Assembly (NCBI GenBank): GCA_964537925.1
Contig: CAZICV010000001.1
Span: 248,001 to 312,000, forward strand
DNA length: 64,000 bases
Reading direction: 5' to 3'
Source of the DNA: SLDF01 sp964537925
GTDB lineage: Bacteria > Bacteroidota > Bacteroidia > Chitinophagales > Saprospiraceae
Shown here piece by piece: positions 45,779 to 54,377 of the stretch. Positions within the stretch are counted from its first letter, which is position 1, and each line of letters begins with the position of its first letter. The position numbers and the translations under genes are program-made. The notes beneath the pieces are model-generated. The model saw only the letters and a program-made list of their open reading frames with translations, did no database searches and had not been told where the DNA came from.

Positions 45779-46097
45779 ACGGCCGGGAGTTTCACCATGT
45801 AAAGAAACGAAACTTCGCGCTGTTCCGTTTGCAAGGCCCGCCTGATTCGAGAAATCGACTTGGTCTGGGCACGGCAGGGGCTAATAATACGCATCAACAG
45901 CCCCGACCATCATTAATTAACAAATTAAATATCCAATAAGGATATTTAAGCTTGCGCAATCAAAACAAAACATATATATTTACGAGACCACGTACTTCAT
46001 AAGCGAATATACATCGGCAAAACACCTACTTCAACTCATTTTGGGGCGGTTTATATTTTTGCCAGCTTACTTTATAAAAGTAAAAATTATATTCTCT
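45779..46097. other. AT-rich divergent intergenic region
   Basis: 319 bases between the S8 and M12B-like protease genes. It contains a 10-bp inverted repeat TTAAATATCC-AATAA-GGATATTTAA (45925-45949), a possible operator, and a -7 box at 46054-46061. No gene seen. Confidence 0.6.
46054..46061 (+). promoter_or_regulatory. -7 box (TATTTTTG) of the M12B-like protease gene
   Basis: TATTTTTG matches TAnnTTTG and lies 36 bases upstream of the ATG at 46098, which supports that start over the in-frame one at 46041 located upstream of the box. Confidence 0.5.
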
Positions 46098-48017
46098 ATG
46101 AAGCCAGCTCATACATTCTCTACTTTCATTTTCTGCTTTGGTATAAACCTCCTGTTATTTATACCGATCTCAAACGGACAGAGTTCATCTATCATCGAAT
46201 CCGCTGCTTTTCCGGACAGCCTTATGTCATTCGCTCAATCCCAGAGAAAGCAAAAAATCCTTGATCTGCCGACTACAAAATCACTTCAGTTAATTCAGAT
46301 CAACTCTCTAGATACCGCCCATTATCAGGGAAACGTATTGGTAGTATTACCAGGCGGTACAGACAGCCTGATCTTTCAGGTACAGTATGTACGGACAGAT
46401 ACGACCGGGGGCTATAGCTGGTTTGGAGAACTGAGTACAGTTGAAACTTGTCCGGATAGCACGGAAGTATCTTCATTGAATGACTGCATGGATGGCAGCC
46501 TGCTGCTGATCCGGCAGGATGGTAACATCTTCGGAGAGATGCAGGTGGATTCAGTTTATTATCACATCAAGGACCTGGGAGGCGGCCTTACGGCATTGGT
46601 AGAGCTGGACCCGGACGCATTCGAGGGGGATTTCTGTGCGATGCCTTTGGATAGCCTGATCTCCGATGACGATACATTGGCGGATCGTAACAACGCCAGC
46701 GCATGCCCGGTGCGCCTGCTGGTGCTCTACACAGAGGCGGCTCTTGCGGCCCACCCGGATATAGAACAGATCGCACAGGTAGGCTTGCTTACTACGAGGG
46801 TTTCACTGAGCCGCAGTGCAATACCGGAGGCCAGATTGCGTATCGAGCTGGCCGGTATCCGGGCCCTTAATAATCAAGAGTGGCAAGAAACATCTAATAT
46901 TACAAACGATCGGTTTTCCTTGGTAACTAATACATCAATTGCTACATATCGTGCCCAATACAAAGCAGATTTAATAGTCCTATTGACCGATGATGTATAT
47001 GCTACTGTAGGAGGATCTGTGACTGCCTTCGGAGATGCAGAAGTCCATGCCGACTCGGCCTTTGCGATCGTCGAAGCGCCATCCGTAGGATTACCTTACC
47101 TGGGCTTTGCTCATGAAGTAGGACACCTGTTTGGCGCCCGTCATGAGGGTACTGACCTGTGTGCTGGCGGCGACAATACCGGCTTGCCTCATGCGCATGG
47201 GATGCAATTTAGAAAGAGGTTTAAATTTGGATTTACCTTCTACGAGAGGAAATACAGAACCGCAGTCACTGGTTGTCTACTAGGTTCTGTACAGGTCATT
47301 CACAATTACTCCAATCCATACATTTCACACAGTGGAAAAGCTACTGGACGCACCAATAAAAACGATAATGCCCGTACCCTTCGCGAAGCCGCCTGCCGCA
47401 TTGCATCTTATGTGGTATCCAATGAGGTACAGGTATTTGTCAAAGGCCCAAGCATGGCTTGTATAGGCAGCAGCGTCATCTTGCAGGCACTCATGGCCAA
47501 CGAGCCTTCCGGCCCCTTCACGTATTATTGGGAAAGCAGCTATGACGGCTTTACCTGGTTCGGAGGCAGTACCGGCGGTTTCTATACAGTATCGATGCCG
47601 ACTATACCCGGTCGCAGGATTTTCGTACGGCTCACGGTCACCGGGCCGGGAGGTGGCAATGTCTGGGTAGCCTGGCACGAGATCACGACAAGTACCTCGG
47701 TAGATGGCATACCATGTATGATAGAGCCGGAATCGCTACCACCCATAAGGATAGACAGTGAGCTACGACTACTCGTCCATCCTAACCCGACCAAGGAGCA
47801 AATCAGCCTGAGATTGGAAAACATAACCACAGGCAGATTAAATATTGTGGTATATGACTCGTATGGGTGCGAAGTGTATCAATCCTACTATCTCGACTCT
47901 GAAGAGAGGACGCTTCAGTTGCACTTAGATCTTTCCGGTTTGCCCTCAGGTATGTACTGGATATGCTGTAGTATACATGGCCAGAAAGCCATTGCTCCTT
48001 TTATTATCATTCCATAA
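46098..48017 (+). CDS. Secreted reprolysin-like (M12B-type) zinc metallopeptidase with T9SS domain
   Basis: 639 residues. Start at 46098 gives a signal peptide (MKPAHTFSTFIFCFGINLLL ... NGQ). The metzincin zinc motif HEVGHLFGARHE is complete: His339, Glu340, His343, His349. RLLVLYTEAALAAHPDIEQIA and the pro-region before it resemble Bacteroidota reprolysin-like proteins. An Ig/PKD-like domain (VFVKGPSMACIGSSVILQAL ... YYWESSYDG) and a T9SS sorting domain (LLVHPNPTKEQISLRL ... LPSGMYWICCS) follow. The gene looks AT-richer than its neighbours, consistent with a different history. Confidence 0.9.
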   Translation: MKPAHTFSTFIFCFGINLLLFIPISNGQSSSIIESAAFPDSLMSFAQSQRKQKILDLPTTKSLQLIQINSLDTAHYQGNVLVVLPGGTDSLIFQVQYVRTDTTGGYSWFGELSTVETCPDSTEVSSLNDCMDGSLLLIRQDGNIFGEMQVDSVYYHIKDLGGGLTALVELDPDAFEGDFCAMPLDSLISDDDTLADRNNASACPVRLLVLYTEAALAAHPDIEQIAQVGLLTTRVSLSRSAIPEARLRIELAGIRALNNQEWQETSNITNDRFSLVTNTSIATYRAQYKADLIVLLTDDVYATVGGSVTAFGDAEVHADSAFAIVEAPSVGLPYLGFAHEVGHLFGARHEGTDLCAGGDNTGLPHAHGMQFRKRFKFGFTFYERKYRTAVTGCLLGSVQVIHNYSNPYISHSGKATGRTNKNDNARTLREAACRIASYVVSNEVQVFVKGPSMACIGSSVILQALMANEPSGPFTYYWESSYDGFTWFGGSTGGFYTVSMPTIPGRRIFVRLTVTGPGGGNVWVAWHEITTSTSVDGIPCMIEPESLPPIRIDSELRLLVHPNPTKEQISLRLENITTGRLNIVVYDSYGCEVYQSYYLDSEERTLQLHLDLSGLPSGMYWICCSIHGQKAIAPFIIIP

Positions 48018-48059
48018 ATTTATTATGCATTCAATCTCCATCTTATTTAACTTAACCTG

Positions 48060-48605
48060 ATGGTCATGAGATACTCTTCCTGTTTATTCTTGATTCTGAT
48101 CGTGCTGATATTAAACAACTGTACGCAAGAACCAGACACTAACATACATAACCCTCCCTATTGGGGAGAGGCTTCTGTGATAAAAAACGGGGTAGCATGG
48201 ACAGGTAAACCTCTAGCTTCGATCAATATCAACCACGGGAAGACTATCGAAATGCAAATTGATTCAGTAGACAGACACAACTTCGCCTTGGAAGGATGTT
48301 CCCTCATTAAAGTCCCTTTTGAACCTGGGACATATCCTCTGGTCAACACAGATGCACGCATAAATGATGGCCTGGTCGGAGCTTCTTATAATTTTATGGA
48401 CTACGATGTCATCATGGCTTATTACCTGGTCGCCGAGTCGGATAGCTCCAGCTTCATCACGGTCACCTCCTACGACTCTCTATCCGGAGATATCCGGGGA
48501 AGCTTCGACGCCACTTTCGCCGTCTATGGCAGACACGACAAAAGCTACCCGGACACCATCCGGCTCAGGAATGGCCGGTTCCACACCCGGATCATTCCCA
48601 AATAA
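48060..48605 (+). CDS. Small lipoprotein of unknown function
   Basis: 181 residues; signal MVMRYSSCLFLILIVLILNNC with a possible lipid Cys at position 21 (alternative start at codon 3). The mature part, EASVIKNGVAWTGKPLASI ... GSFDATFAVYG ... DTIRLRNGRFHTRI, has the beta-rich look of DUF6252-like Bacteroidota lipoproteins, but I cannot confirm the family. 42 bases after the M12B-like protease gene, same strand. Confidence 0.7.
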   Translation: MVMRYSSCLFLILIVLILNNCTQEPDTNIHNPPYWGEASVIKNGVAWTGKPLASININHGKTIEMQIDSVDRHNFALEGCSLIKVPFEPGTYPLVNTDARINDGLVGASYNFMDYDVIMAYYLVAESDSSSFITVTSYDSLSGDIRGSFDATFAVYGRHDKSYPDTIRLRNGRFHTRIIPK

Positions 48606-48633
48606 AAAAGTACTGCTCACCAACGATCCGGCT

Positions 48634-49281
48634 ATGGACATCAATCGCTACTCCTTCAGCCTGCCGGCAGCTCTGTTAATCCGGTTGGTTGTATCAGTCA
48701 AGCAATCCATTGCAGTCAAACTGCTGCTATCCTGTATTCTTTTGGCAGGATGTATTACAGATACAGCCGGGCAACACAAAGATAGTCCCTATGTCAGTAA
48801 AGCCTGGCGGATCATCTTTCTCAACCCAGGTATAGAATTGGAATACCCACTCGGAAAATTCTCTTCTCTCTCCGCTCACGCCGGGATTGGATACGACGGG
48901 TTGGCCTATGCAGACCTCACTTACCCTTTTCAGTCGGAAAAAACGGACCCGTGGGTTTGTATCATCACCCCGTTTGCTGATCTGCAGTATAAGCTTTATT
49001 ACAACCTGGAAAGAAGGCTGAGGGCGGGTAAATCCATTGCTTACAATTCAGGCAACTTTTTCTCGACTCGTATCATCACTCGCGGCCCCTCCATTTATGA
49101 GCGCCCACAAAGGATCTCTTCATTGGATTTCACATTTTGCCTGACATGGGGCATTCAAAGAGCTTACGGAAGATTTCATTTCCTGTTCGATGCAGGCCCT
49201 CAAATGACCGTTGATGCAGCGGGCAATGTAGGTGCCTTTCCACTTATGATCCAGTTGAATCTAGGCATAAACCTGAATTAA
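48634..49281 (+). CDS. Unrecognised envelope protein, first of two tandem paralogues
   Basis: 215 residues from the ATG at 48634. A hydrophobic N-terminal segment (VKLLLSCILLAGCITDTAGQ) could be a type I signal (cleavage after AGQ) or a lipoprotein signal. The rest alternates short beta segments and ends in LNLGINLN, resembling a small outer-membrane barrel. About half its positions match the next gene. I recognise no family. The frame is open upstream to 48364, but that part lies within the preceding gene and is not considered coding. Confidence 0.65.
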   Translation: MDINRYSFSLPAALLIRLVVSVKQSIAVKLLLSCILLAGCITDTAGQHKDSPYVSKAWRIIFLNPGIELEYPLGKFSSLSAHAGIGYDGLAYADLTYPFQSEKTDPWVCIITPFADLQYKLYYNLERRLRAGKSIAYNSGNFFSTRIITRGPSIYERPQRISSLDFTFCLTWGIQRAYGRFHFLFDAGPQMTVDAAGNVGAFPLMIQLNLGINLN

Positions 49282-49290
49282 ACAATCCGG

Positions 49291-49971
49291 ATGAACAGCA
49301 CTATACATAGCACCACTGTTGCGCCTGTTACATCAAAAACTGCAACTCCGAATTTTACCAAGCAAGTTAGTTTCCCCATACTTTGCAAGCGGCCCGCTGT
49401 GATCAGGCTACTCTTATCTTGCATTCTTCTGATCGGCCACATCACAAGCGCAGCCGGACAAGACACGAACAGTCTTCACGTCACCAAAGCCTGGCGCGCC
49501 GTATTCCTTAATCCCGGCCTCGAGCTGGAATACCCGCTCGGCAAATGGTCCACATTGACAGCGCATGCGGGAATCGGGTACAACGGTATCTTCTATGACG
49601 AACTCATCGAATACTCTTATGACGAACTCTGGGATCCGGTATACATTTTCGCTCCGTTTGCGGACTTGCAGTACAAGGTCTACTATGACCGCGCACGGCG
49701 GTCGCGAAAAGGCAAATCACTTGCGTACAATTCCGGCAATTTTTTCGCCGCGCGCCTCATTACACAGGGCCCGACAATCGCAGGCAACCAGGTCAGGAAA
49801 TCCAAAGTAGACTTTATCGCCTGCCTGACATGGGGGCTGCAGCGCGCTTACGGGCGCTATCACTTCCTGATAGATTTCGGACCGCAGGTAGGATTCGACC
49901 TGAAAGGCAACTGGGGCTACTACCCATTCCCGTTCATCACACAAGTCAACTTCGGGATCAATCTGAACTGA
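49291..49971 (+). CDS. Unrecognised envelope protein, second of two tandem paralogues
   Basis: 226 residues; hydrophobic signal (VIRLLLSCILLIGHITSAAGQ) lacking the Cys of its twin, so a type I signal is likely in both. Shared blocks with the gene upstream: KAWR..FLNPG.ELEYPLGK, AHAGIGY.G, FADLQYK.YY, GKS.AYNSGNFF..R.IT.GP, CLTWG.QRAYGR.HFL.D.GPQ and a GINLN end. Nine bases separate the two genes. Possibly an outer-membrane beta barrel; function unknown. Confidence 0.65.
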   Translation: MNSTIHSTTVAPVTSKTATPNFTKQVSFPILCKRPAVIRLLLSCILLIGHITSAAGQDTNSLHVTKAWRAVFLNPGLELEYPLGKWSTLTAHAGIGYNGIFYDELIEYSYDELWDPVYIFAPFADLQYKVYYDRARRSRKGKSLAYNSGNFFAARLITQGPTIAGNQVRKSKVDFIACLTWGLQRAYGRYHFLIDFGPQVGFDLKGNWGYYPFPFITQVNFGINLN

Positions 49972-49994
49972 CGACGAGACAGCTGGCCAGTATG

Positions 49995-50546
49995 CTATCG
50001 ACCCTTTTCCACAGGAGGCAATTCTCCTGCCGTACCGAACGTACCCTGGGCCAGACGCTCTACACCGCCCCATAGCGGCTTGATGCGGTCCAGGTGGCTG
50101 TGCGTCCGGTCCGCCAATACGATCAGCGGTAGCTTGGTCAGCGAATAACCCGCCCGGCTGCCATCGACGAGCCCGCTCATCTGGCCAAACCAGACGATAA
50201 AGGCAAACGCTACGGTACTAAGCCAACCTGTCAGGAAAGCGCTCACACTGCGTCCCCATTCACTCAGCGTATCCGTATTATAGTGCCTTCTCACCAACAT
50301 GGCTAACTGGTAGATACCGGCAGTAAAGGCAGCAATATGGACCGCCAGCAACAACCAGACCAGCCATACCCCCTCCCAGCCCATCGCATCCTTCAGTACC
50401 CGGAGGCAAAAACCTGTACTGACGAGCGTAACGAAAAGCGCAGTCGCTATGAGACATACTGCTGCAAAAAAACGGTGTACTCCCAGGTGATAACCCACAT
50501 AGATACCACCGAAGATCATCGCCAACAGGAGCAGGTCGATCAACAT
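49995..50546 (-). CDS. CvpA-like membrane protein
   Basis: 183 residues with four hydrophobic segments (LLLLAMIFGGIYVGYHLG, FFAAVCLIATALFVTLVS, GVWLVWLLLAVHIAAFTAGIY, LTGWLSTVAFAFIVWFG). N-terminal IDLLLLAMIFGGIYVGYHLGV resembles the CvpA start (colicin V production family). It follows prfC on the same strand with 65 bases between and has its own -7 box close to the start. Confidence 0.65.
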   Translation of the reverse strand: MLIDLLLLAMIFGGIYVGYHLGVHRFFAAVCLIATALFVTLVSTGFCLRVLKDAMGWEGVWLVWLLLAVHIAAFTAGIYQLAMLVRRHYNTDTLSEWGRSVSAFLTGWLSTVAFAFIVWFGQMSGLVDGSRAGYSLTKLPLIVLADRTHSHLDRIKPLWGGVERLAQGTFGTAGELPPVEKGR

Positions 50547-50560
50547 ATCTTCGTTTTGCG

Positions 50561-50568
50561 CAAAGATA
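50561..50568 (-). promoter_or_regulatory. -7 box (TATCTTTG) close to the CvpA-like start
   Basis: TATCTTTG on the minus strand ends 14 bases before the ATG at 50546, implying a leader of under ten bases. Confidence 0.45.
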
Positions 50569-50611
50569 TGATAGTTTATTTTAATATGAATAGCGACTTT
50601 CGGAGATGGCT

Positions 50612-52192
50612 TCAGAGTTCGTCCGTGAAGTGGAACACCACTTTGGGATGCGCCTCCTGGACTGTCTTCAGCCCCCAGGCGGTCTCGGCCATGTACACCA
50701 GGCGGTCGTGTTTGTCACGGGCCAGGTCTTTCTTGCGCCTCATGACCAGCTCCTTCATAGCCGCATCGTCATCGCTCGTGACCCAGCACGCCTTGTACAT
50801 CTGCATGGGTTCGTAGCGGCAGGATGCACCGTACTCATGTTCCAGGCGATACTGTATCACATCAAACTGCAGCGCACCCACCGTGCCGATGATCTTGCGG
50901 CCATTGTCCTCCTTGACGAATAACTGTGCCAGCCCTTCGTCCATCAGCTCCAGCAGCCCTTTGTTGAGTTGCTTGCTGCGCATAGGGTCCGTATTGTTGA
51001 CATAGCGGAACTGCTCCGGCGAAAAGCTCGGGATACCTTTGAAGTGCAGCTTCTCTCCCCCGGTGAGCGAGTCGCCGATCTTGAAGTTGCCGGAATCATA
51101 CAAACCTATTACATCGCCGGGATAGGCCTCCTCTATCACCGATTTGCGGGAGGCCATGAAACTGGTTGGGTTGGAAAACTTGATCTGTTTGCCCTGGCGC
51201 ACATGTAGGTAGTTGGTATTGCGCTGAAACACCCCCGACACGATCCTGCAGAATGCGATCCGGTCGCGGTGTTTGGGATCCATATTGGCGTGGATCTTGA
51301 ACACGAAGCCTGAGAACTTTTCCTCCTCCGGACGTACGATCCGCTCCTCCGTCTCCCGCGAGGTCGGCGGTGGCGCTATCTCAACGAAACAATCCAGCAG
51401 CTCTTTCACGCCGAAGTTGTTGACGGCACTGCCAAAGAAGACCGGCGACAGGTCTCCCGCCTGATATGCACCCGCGTCAAAATCCGGGTACACTGTATCT
51501 ACTACTTCCACTTCCTCGCGAAGTTCGGCGGCCGGGCGGTCTCCTATCCGCTGTTCCAGCCGGGCATCACCCAGGTCATTGAACTCGATCACATCTTCTT
51601 CGGCCTGCTTGCCGTGCGGACTGAACAGGCTGAGTTTCTGCTCATACAGGTTGTACACACCCTGAAAGCGCTGGCCCATACCGATCGGCCAGGAAAGCGG
51701 CCGTACTTTGAGATGCAGCTTTTCCTCCACTTCGTCGAGCAGGTCCATCGCATCTTTGCCTTCCCGGTCGAGCTTATTTATAAAGACAATGATCGGAGTC
51801 TTGCGCATACGACAAACTTCTACAAGCTTTTCCGTCTGCTCTTCGACGCCCTTGGCTACGTCGATCACTACGATCACACTATCCACGGCCGTCAGGGTGC
51901 GATAGGTATCCTCAGCGAAATCCTTGTGACCGGGAGTATCGAGGATATTCACCTGGAGGTCCCTGTACTCGAAGCCCATGACAGAGGTGGCCACTGAGAT
52001 ACCCCGCTGCTTTTCGATCTCCATGAAGTCGGATGTAGCGTGCTTGCTGACCTTGTTGGACTTGACCGCACCTGCGGTCTGTATCGCACCACCGAAAAGC
52101 AGCAGCTTCTCGGTAAGGGTAGTCTTACCTGCATCGGGGTGCGAAATAATGCCGAATGTGCGCCTGCGGCTGATCTCCTGTAGTCGGGACAT
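50612..52192 (-). CDS. prfC: Peptide chain release factor 3
   Basis: 526 residues, a translational GTPase. Start at 52192 (MSRLQEISRRRTFGIISHPDAGKTTLTEKLLLFGG) matches RF3. G motifs: P-loop HPDAGKTT, DTPGHKDFAEDT, NKLDREGKD. The C-terminal domain contains FQRNTNYLHVRQGKQIKFSNP and the closing region with QYRLEHEYGASCRYEP. RF3 releases class I release factors after termination. A complete promoter lies 25 bases upstream (52218-52249). Confidence 0.95.
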   Translation of the reverse strand: MSRLQEISRRRTFGIISHPDAGKTTLTEKLLLFGGAIQTAGAVKSNKVSKHATSDFMEIEKQRGISVATSVMGFEYRDLQVNILDTPGHKDFAEDTYRTLTAVDSVIVVIDVAKGVEEQTEKLVEVCRMRKTPIIVFINKLDREGKDAMDLLDEVEEKLHLKVRPLSWPIGMGQRFQGVYNLYEQKLSLFSPHGKQAEEDVIEFNDLGDARLEQRIGDRPAAELREEVEVVDTVYPDFDAGAYQAGDLSPVFFGSAVNNFGVKELLDCFVEIAPPPTSRETEERIVRPEEEKFSGFVFKIHANMDPKHRDRIAFCRIVSGVFQRNTNYLHVRQGKQIKFSNPTSFMASRKSVIEEAYPGDVIGLYDSGNFKIGDSLTGGEKLHFKGIPSFSPEQFRYVNNTDPMRSKQLNKGLLELMDEGLAQLFVKEDNGRKIIGTVGALQFDVIQYRLEHEYGASCRYEPMQMYKACWVTSDDDAAMKELVMRRKKDLARDKHDRLVYMAETAWGLKTVQEAHPKVVFHFTDEL

Positions 52193-52217
52193 AAAATTGC
52201 TCTGCGATAACCGGGCG

Positions 52218-52249
52218 CAAAGGTACAATTTAGCCGTCGCTTGGTCAAA
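52218..52249 (-). promoter_or_regulatory. Promoter of prfC: TTTG-N20-TACCTTTG
   Basis: On the minus strand TTTG (52246-52249) and TACCTTTG (52218-52225) are exactly 20 bases apart; the box lies 25 bases upstream of the prfC ATG at 52192. Same architecture as the rplY promoter. Confidence 0.75.
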
Positions 52250-52273
52250 CCTCACGATCACCGGCCCTCGCCC

Positions 52274-52323
52274 CATTCGCCGGGGCATAAAAAAAGTTGG
52301 ATGAAACAGCGTTCACCCAACTT
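52274..52323 (-). terminator. Orphan intrinsic terminator on the minus strand upstream of prfC
   Basis: On the minus strand AAGTTGGGTGAA and TTCATCCAACTT form a 12-bp stem (one G-T pair) around a six-base loop, followed by TTTTTTTATG. No annotated leftward gene lies immediately to the right: the next genes are rightward. The terminator must therefore end an unannotated leftward transcript. Confidence 0.7.
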
Positions 52324-52341
52324 GCACCATTCACTATGAAA

Positions 52342-52389
52342 TCAAAAGCCACTCAAGTAAGACAAAAACCATGCCAATGCGCCCCTCAT
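52342..52389 (-). CDS. Possible 15-residue peptide ORF in a structured leader/small RNA
   Basis: The minus strand reads MRGALAWFLSYLSGF followed by TGA. It starts inside a hairpin (52352-52401: GACAAAGCCATG against CATGGTTTTTGTC with one bulge) that would mask its ATG, and is followed by the orphan terminator. Just upstream, a five-codon frame (MRTKP) ends in a TGA overlapping this ATG. There is no proof of translation; it may be a small RNA. Confidence 0.3.
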   Translation of the reverse strand: MRGALAWFLSYLSGF

Positions 52390-52474
52390 GGCTTTGTCCT
52401 CATTTTGCAAGATTCGATCCGGCTTGCACCTATTCAATTGGCTGTGACTGAGAAGAACACGATCTTTGCCCGCG

Positions 52475-52864
52475 ATGAAACAGATGAGTTATATCTCCTG
52501 CAGGTACCTGCGCCTGACGATCACCTTCATGGCCCTCGTCTGCGGAACACTCTGGCTTGCCTCCTGCAGCGGAGACCGGGAACAAGCTGCCGAAAACAGT
52601 GCCTCTGCCACGGCAGACCCGCTCGCACGGGGCAAGAAGATCTACAATCGCTACTGTATCACCTGCCACGGCTCTGACGGGAGCATGGGCGCCAACGGCG
52701 CGTTCAACCTCAAGACCACAAGTCTCAGCCTGGAAGAGAAAATACACGTCATCACGAATGGCCGCAACACGATGACCCCGTTTGCCAAAGTCCTTTCGGG
52801 CGAAGAGATCGCAGCCGTCGCAGCCTACACCGAACAGTTCAGAAAATCCAAGACAAGTCAATGA
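52475..52864 (+). CDS. c-type cytochrome, lipoprotein
   Basis: 129 residues from the ATG at 52475 (a TTG nine bases upstream is also in frame). N-terminal hydrophobic stretch ending LASC gives a lipidated Cys at about 31. The single haem motif is CITCH (about residues 61-65), with a candidate Met ligand in NTMTPFAK, and SLEEKIHVITNGRNTM ... SGEEIAAVAAYTEQF as in small mono-haem cytochromes (cyt c551/c6 type). A periplasmic-facing electron carrier. Stop overlaps the anmK start by four bases. Confidence 0.88.
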   Translation: MKQMSYISCRYLRLTITFMALVCGTLWLASCSGDREQAAENSASATADPLARGKKIYNRYCITCHGSDGSMGANGAFNLKTTSLSLEEKIHVITNGRNTMTPFAKVLSGEEIAAVAAYTEQFRKSKTSQ

Positions 52865-53940
52865 GTACAGCCATCCGGACTTTTCGCGTACTGGGACTCA
52901 TGTCCGGCTCTTCCCTGGACGGGCTTGATCTCGCGCTTTGCACATTTACCCTGGAAGGAGGCAACCTGCAGGAATGGCAACTCCTGCAGGCCGATACTTT
53001 ACCCTTCGGCGATGAGCTGCGCAACCTGCTGGCCGGCGCTGCTACACTGACAGGTCTTGAACTGATGGAAGCAGATGCCCGGTTCGGAAGATGGATGGGC
53101 GACAGTTGTCGTGACTTTCTGGCGGCTACCGGGGTACAAGCGGACCTGGTCGCCTCGCATGGACACACCGTGTTCCATCACCCGGATCGTGGCTTCAGCA
53201 CACAGATCGGGCAGGGCGCAGCGCTTGCCTCCGCCTGCCGGCTACCGGCCGTCACAGATCTGCGCAGTGCAGACATAGCAGCAGGCGGGCAGGGCGCACC
53301 GATGGTGCCGATCGCCGAACGGGATCTCTTCCCGGGTTACCGCTTTTATCTCAACATAGGTGGTATCGTCAATATCAGCATACACGATGAGTCTTCGATC
53401 CGGGCATGGGACGTCTGTCCTGGCAACCAGGTACTCGACCGGCTGGCCGGTCGGCTGGGTCTGCCCTATGATGACAGCGGCAAACTGGCAGCAGCCGGAA
53501 AACCTGACGCTGCTTTGCTGAAGGAGCTCCGGGACCTCCCCTACTTTAGTCAGCAACCACCCAAAAGCCTGGACAACGGCTGGGTCAGTGACAGGTTTCT
53601 GCCATCGCTGGAATCCCGCAGAATGGATATACCCGACCTGCTGGCAACCATGACCGCTTTCATGGCCGACCAGGTAGCTGATGCCGTACTTGGCTCCGGA
53701 ACTCCTTCCGGTCGTATGCTGGCAACCGGTGGCGGTGCTTTCAATGAGTTCCTCATCCGCTCCATCGGTAGCCGTCTACCGCAGACAGAACTGGTACTCC
53801 CGGATGATGAGATCATCCGGAGCAAGGAAGCGATCATGATCGCCTGGGCAGGCCTTCTCCGATGGCTGGGGCGCCCCAATTTTATACCATCCGTCACAGG
53901 AGCCCGATATGCTGCCAGCGGCGGCGCCGTATGGCTTTAA
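52861..53940 (+). CDS. anmK: Anhydro-N-acetylmuramic acid kinase
   Basis: 359 residues. LGLMSGSSLDGLDLALC is the AnmK N-terminal motif; QIGQGAALA and VTDLRSADIAAGGQGAPMVPIAER the central block; LATGGGAFNEFLI the C-terminal nucleotide motif. It phosphorylates and opens 1,6-anhydroMurNAc to MurNAc-6-phosphate in cell-wall recycling. Start overlaps the cytochrome stop (ATGA), suggesting translational coupling. Confidence 0.95.
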   Translation: MSTAIRTFRVLGLMSGSSLDGLDLALCTFTLEGGNLQEWQLLQADTLPFGDELRNLLAGAATLTGLELMEADARFGRWMGDSCRDFLAATGVQADLVASHGHTVFHHPDRGFSTQIGQGAALASACRLPAVTDLRSADIAAGGQGAPMVPIAERDLFPGYRFYLNIGGIVNISIHDESSIRAWDVCPGNQVLDRLAGRLGLPYDDSGKLAAAGKPDAALLKELRDLPYFSQQPPKSLDNGWVSDRFLPSLESRRMDIPDLLATMTAFMADQVADAVLGSGTPSGRMLATGGGAFNEFLIRSIGSRLPQTELVLPDDEIIRSKEAIMIAWAGLLRWLGRPNFIPSVTGARYAASGGAVWL

Positions 53941-54377
53941 CTGATCTCAGCCACAAATGACCGAAACATCCGGCCCGTATTGATTACACCCGATCGGATC
54001 CGACAAAAAAAACACTTATCCGACGACACCTATTGCTTTATTACAAAATAATCATTAGATTGCAGTTATCCTGATTAATTCATATAAATGCAAGGCGTAA
54101 AATGTGTATTAATACTATACAGTATTATACTTGAAAGCGCTGCCGGAGAACTGTAATTTATCGCAATCATTTTCATACCGGAGAATCGGTCCCAGTATCG
54201 GTCGGAAAGCTCGTGTGATTTTCGCAAGGCAGGATATTTCTGCTAAAGAAGGCAGATTTCCTCAATAGAATCCGCAGATCCGGATTGTATCCAGAGCCAG
54301 TACACCCAACCTGCAGATCGTCTTCTGGCAGGGATATTCCCTGAACCCATTGGGTAAACCTTAAAATCTATTGCATC
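53941..54377. other. AT-rich intergenic region upstream of the glycine-rich lipoprotein
   Basis: 437 bases without a convincing gene. A 7-bp inverted repeat TAATACT-ATAC-AGTATTA lies at 54110-54127, about 250 bases upstream of the next gene. No TAnnTTTG element was found near the downstream start. Confidence 0.55.
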
